Part shown: positions 62,732-64,000 of the stretch, one piece after another
Numbering within the stretch: the stretch's first letter is position 1
Layout of the letters: every line of letters starts with the position of its first letter
DNA from: CAVVJA01 sp963801715
Lineage (GTDB): Bacteria; Actinomycetota; Actinomycetes; Mycobacteriales; Jatrophihabitantaceae
DNA: 64,000 nt
NCBI GenBank assembly: GCA_963801715.1
Contig: CAWDGB010000002.1
Coordinates: 248,001 to 312,000 of the forward strand
Direction of reading: 5' to 3'
Position numbers and translations under genes: made by a program
The notes under the pieces: model-generated
What the model saw: the letters and a program-made list of their open reading frames with translations, nothing else
What the model was told of the DNA's origin: nothing
Databases searched by the model: none

Positions 62732-62971
62732 ATGGCCGCTCAAACCTGGGAGGTTCGCGTACGAGGTCCAATCCCGTCGGACGTCTTAGCGGAACTCGGC
62801 GCCGCCGGCCTGACCGAAGAGCCGGCCCACACCATCATGAGAACGGAGCCACTCGATCAGGCCGGGCTGCACGGAGTACTGCAGCGGCTACGCAATCTGG
62901 GTCTGGAGCTCCTCGAAATTCGAACTGCACCGGACATCGAGGTCGGACCGAAGTCGGGGCGAGCTAAGTGA
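62732..62971 (+). CDS. tiny protein A of a tandem pair (79 residues)
   Basis: Begins AAQTWEVRVRGPIPSDVLAELG and ends in a helix-strand unit LHGVLQRLRNLGLELLEIRTAP. This predicts a beta-alpha-beta-type small domain (strand WEVRVRG, helices, strand LELLEIR). No signal or membrane segment. GGGAGG precedes ATG 62732 at ideal spacing. Its stop overlaps the next start by 4 bp (GTGA). I do not recognise a named family. It shares layout and the terminal LHxLL..x(V/L)E(V/L)xxIR pattern with the next protein. Confidence 0.75.
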   Translation: MAAQTWEVRVRGPIPSDVLAELGAAGLTEEPAHTIMRTEPLDQAGLHGVLQRLRNLGLELLEIRTAPDIEVGPKSGRAK

Positions 62972-63204
62972 GCGCCTCACCACTGGCTACGCCGGAGAAA
63001 GCTCGGGTGCGTTACGACCTCCGAGTGCGGACTGTGTTGGGACCGGCAGCCCGCGCATGCCTCGCGCCGGGAGGCGAATGTTCTGCCGTCGGGCGTGGGA
63101 CCGTCTTTCGGTTCCACCTGGTTCGTGAATGCGACCTGAGCGAGCTGCACAGACTATTGGTCGACAAGGAGGTCGACGTGATCAGTATTCGGATGGCCAG
63201 CTAA
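62968..63204 (+). CDS. tiny protein B of a tandem pair (78 residues)
   Basis: Starts at GTG 62968. The core VRYDLRVRTVLGPAARACL, then FRFHLVRECDLSELHRLLVDKEVDVISIRMAS mirrors protein A: a strand with RVR, and a closing helix-strand ELHRLLVDKEVDVISIR. The two are therefore diverged paralogues, co-translated, directly behind a MalT-like activator. Two cysteines (CLAPGGEC) lie in the middle. Its 3' end overlaps the convergent hydrolase gene by 23 bp. Function unknown; a hetero-dimer is a natural guess. Confidence 0.75.
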   Translation: MSASPLATPEKARVRYDLRVRTVLGPAARACLAPGGECSAVGRGTVFRFHLVRECDLSELHRLLVDKEVDVISIRMAS

Positions 63205-63901
63205 CAGCCGCGAGGATGGCCCGCCCAAGCTCCTCAGGCCGAGTGAATTGCGGCCAGTGGCCCGTGGGCAGGTCGATGTAGTCGACGGTGCGGATCTTCG
63301 CGAGCTCTTGCAGTGCGTCTTCGCCCTGGGACATCCAGTCCCGCAGCTGCGCACTCGGAAATGCGCACGCGATAACGGTGACCGGTACCGCGTAACGGCG
63401 TTCGTCGGACAGTTGCTGGTGGTCTCGTGCGACCCTTTCGGGCGTCGGTATGGCCCGCGCGCGAAACGCCGCCCGTAGCTCGTCCGTCAGGTCGACGAGG
63501 TCTTCCTTTTCGAAGTGCGACCAATCCGGCAGCGGAATCTCGCCGTCCTCGACTGGCAACTCATCGTTGATCACGCCGCCGTCACCAGTGGGCCAACTGT
63601 CGACATAGACGATGCGGGCGACCCGGTCGGGCCGGGCGTCGACCGCGGCGTGGGCGACGGCGCCGCCGCCGGAATGCCCGACGAGCACGACCTCGCCGGC
63701 GGCCGGGTCAACGGAATCGATGACCGCGACAACTGCGTCGACATGATCGCGCAGCGAGATCCCAGAGCGGTGGGCGTCTCTCGACTCCATGCCGGGCAGC
63801 GTGAGGGGCTGCGGGCGATGTCCCACCTGTTGGAGAGCAGGAACGATCCCGTCCCACGACGAGCCATCGAGCCAGAAACCGGGAATCAAGACGATGTGCA
63901 C
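63182..63901 (-). CDS. alpha/beta hydrolase
   Basis: A 239-residue hydrolase. The N-terminus HIVLIPGFWLDGSSWDGIVPAL carries the oxyanion loop; the nucleophile elbow is VLVGHSGGGAVAHAAV near residue 75 (Ser); the catalytic His is in LPTGHWPQFTRPEELG near 215. The layout resembles the esterase/lipase-like group near salicylate esterases and haloperoxidase-type hydrolases; substrate not predictable. Start GTG 63901. Convergent with the tiny-protein pair, overlapping it by 23 bp. The last ~100 bp of the window beyond this start shows no gene. Confidence 0.87.
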   Translation of the reverse strand: MHIVLIPGFWLDGSSWDGIVPALQQVGHRPQPLTLPGMESRDAHRSGISLRDHVDAVVAVIDSVDPAAGEVVLVGHSGGGAVAHAAVDARPDRVARIVYVDSWPTGDGGVINDELPVEDGEIPLPDWSHFEKEDLVDLTDELRAAFRARAIPTPERVARDHQQLSDERRYAVPVTVIACAFPSAQLRDWMSQGEDALQELAKIRTVDYIDLPTGHWPQFTRPEELGRAILAAVSWPSEY

Positions 63902-64000
63902 GGTGCCGACGCTAGTGCCTGGCCAGCGACTTCAGTGACGTCAGTGAATCGAAGCCAGTACCTTCATGTCTGAACAGTCATGCAGATGTCCGTGAGGTGG

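Overview
The window reads as chromosome of a high-GC actinobacterium. Signs are the very GC-rich third codon positions, many GTG starts and 4-bp ATGA/GTGA gene overlaps. Probable leaderless starts, LuxR/LAL-type regulators, a form I CO dehydrogenase and a cydDC pair fit the same picture. The exact genus cannot be read from the sequence; a soil lineage near Frankiales, Nakamurellales or Geodermatophilales is only a guess. There is no plasmid, prophage or CRISPR array. Three tRNA genes are present: Arg-ACG, Ser-GCT and Ser-TGA.

Layout. 0-4.4 kb is a minus-strand acyl-CoA/polyhydroxyalkanoate operon (acyl-CoA ligase, PHA synthase, glutaryl-CoA dehydrogenase-like). 5.2-13.6 kb holds an epoxide hydrolase and then a strip of damaged genes: a headless alcohol dehydrogenase, a LAL regulator broken in several frames, a frameshifted FAD monooxygenase and an internally deleted MaoC hydratase, with an intact OsmC protein between them. 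13.6-17.4 kb carries tRNA-Arg, a MarR regulator, tRNA-Ser and a divergent TetR/DHA2 efflux pair with palindromic operators. 17.4-21.4 kb has L-serine dehydratase, a siderophore-interacting flavoprotein and phosphoglucomutase. 21.4-24.8 kb has two tandem membrane-anchored propeller-like proteins, a divergent LuxR-type regulator and a small Cys-rich ORF. 24.9-29.9 kb is a form I aerobic CO dehydrogenase operon (coxM-S-L), an XdhC/CoxF-like protein with a YHS tail, and a cupin. 30-35.4 kb has MalQ, a two-RCK potassium channel and a membrane esterase.

35.6-43.0 kb is a cell-surface glycan locus: GT2 glycosyltransferase, polysaccharide deacetylase, a polytopic membrane protein, a DMT transporter, a DegT aminotransferase, an SDR epimerase and GalE. 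43-51.4 kb is mixed housekeeping and unknown genes (DUF5995, DUF2252, DUF1697, GlsB-like, an intact LAL regulator). 51.6-58.6 kb encodes glutamate decarboxylase, a GH15 trehalase-like enzyme and CydDC, with an odd CydA-like mini-ORF in front. 58.9-59.4 kb contains collapsed remnants of a GMC oxidoreductase and of glucose-6-phosphate dehydrogenase. 59.8-63.9 kb holds a MalT-like LuxR regulator, two tiny tandem proteins that may be its targets, and an alpha/beta hydrolase.

A recurring theme is single-base frameshifts, often an extra base in a short G/C run. They hit otherwise well-conserved proteins at about 8.76, 9.25, 10.33, 11.02, 22.05, 32.3 and 40.98 kb. They may be uncorrected draft errors or real decay; the deletions in the MaoC, GMC, zwf and ADH remnants look like real decay. 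No clear-cut new defence or mobile system was seen. The loci most worth a second look are the propeller/LuxR/Cys-peptide locus, the two tiny proteins behind the MalT-like regulator, and the CydA-like mini-ORF coupled to cydD.
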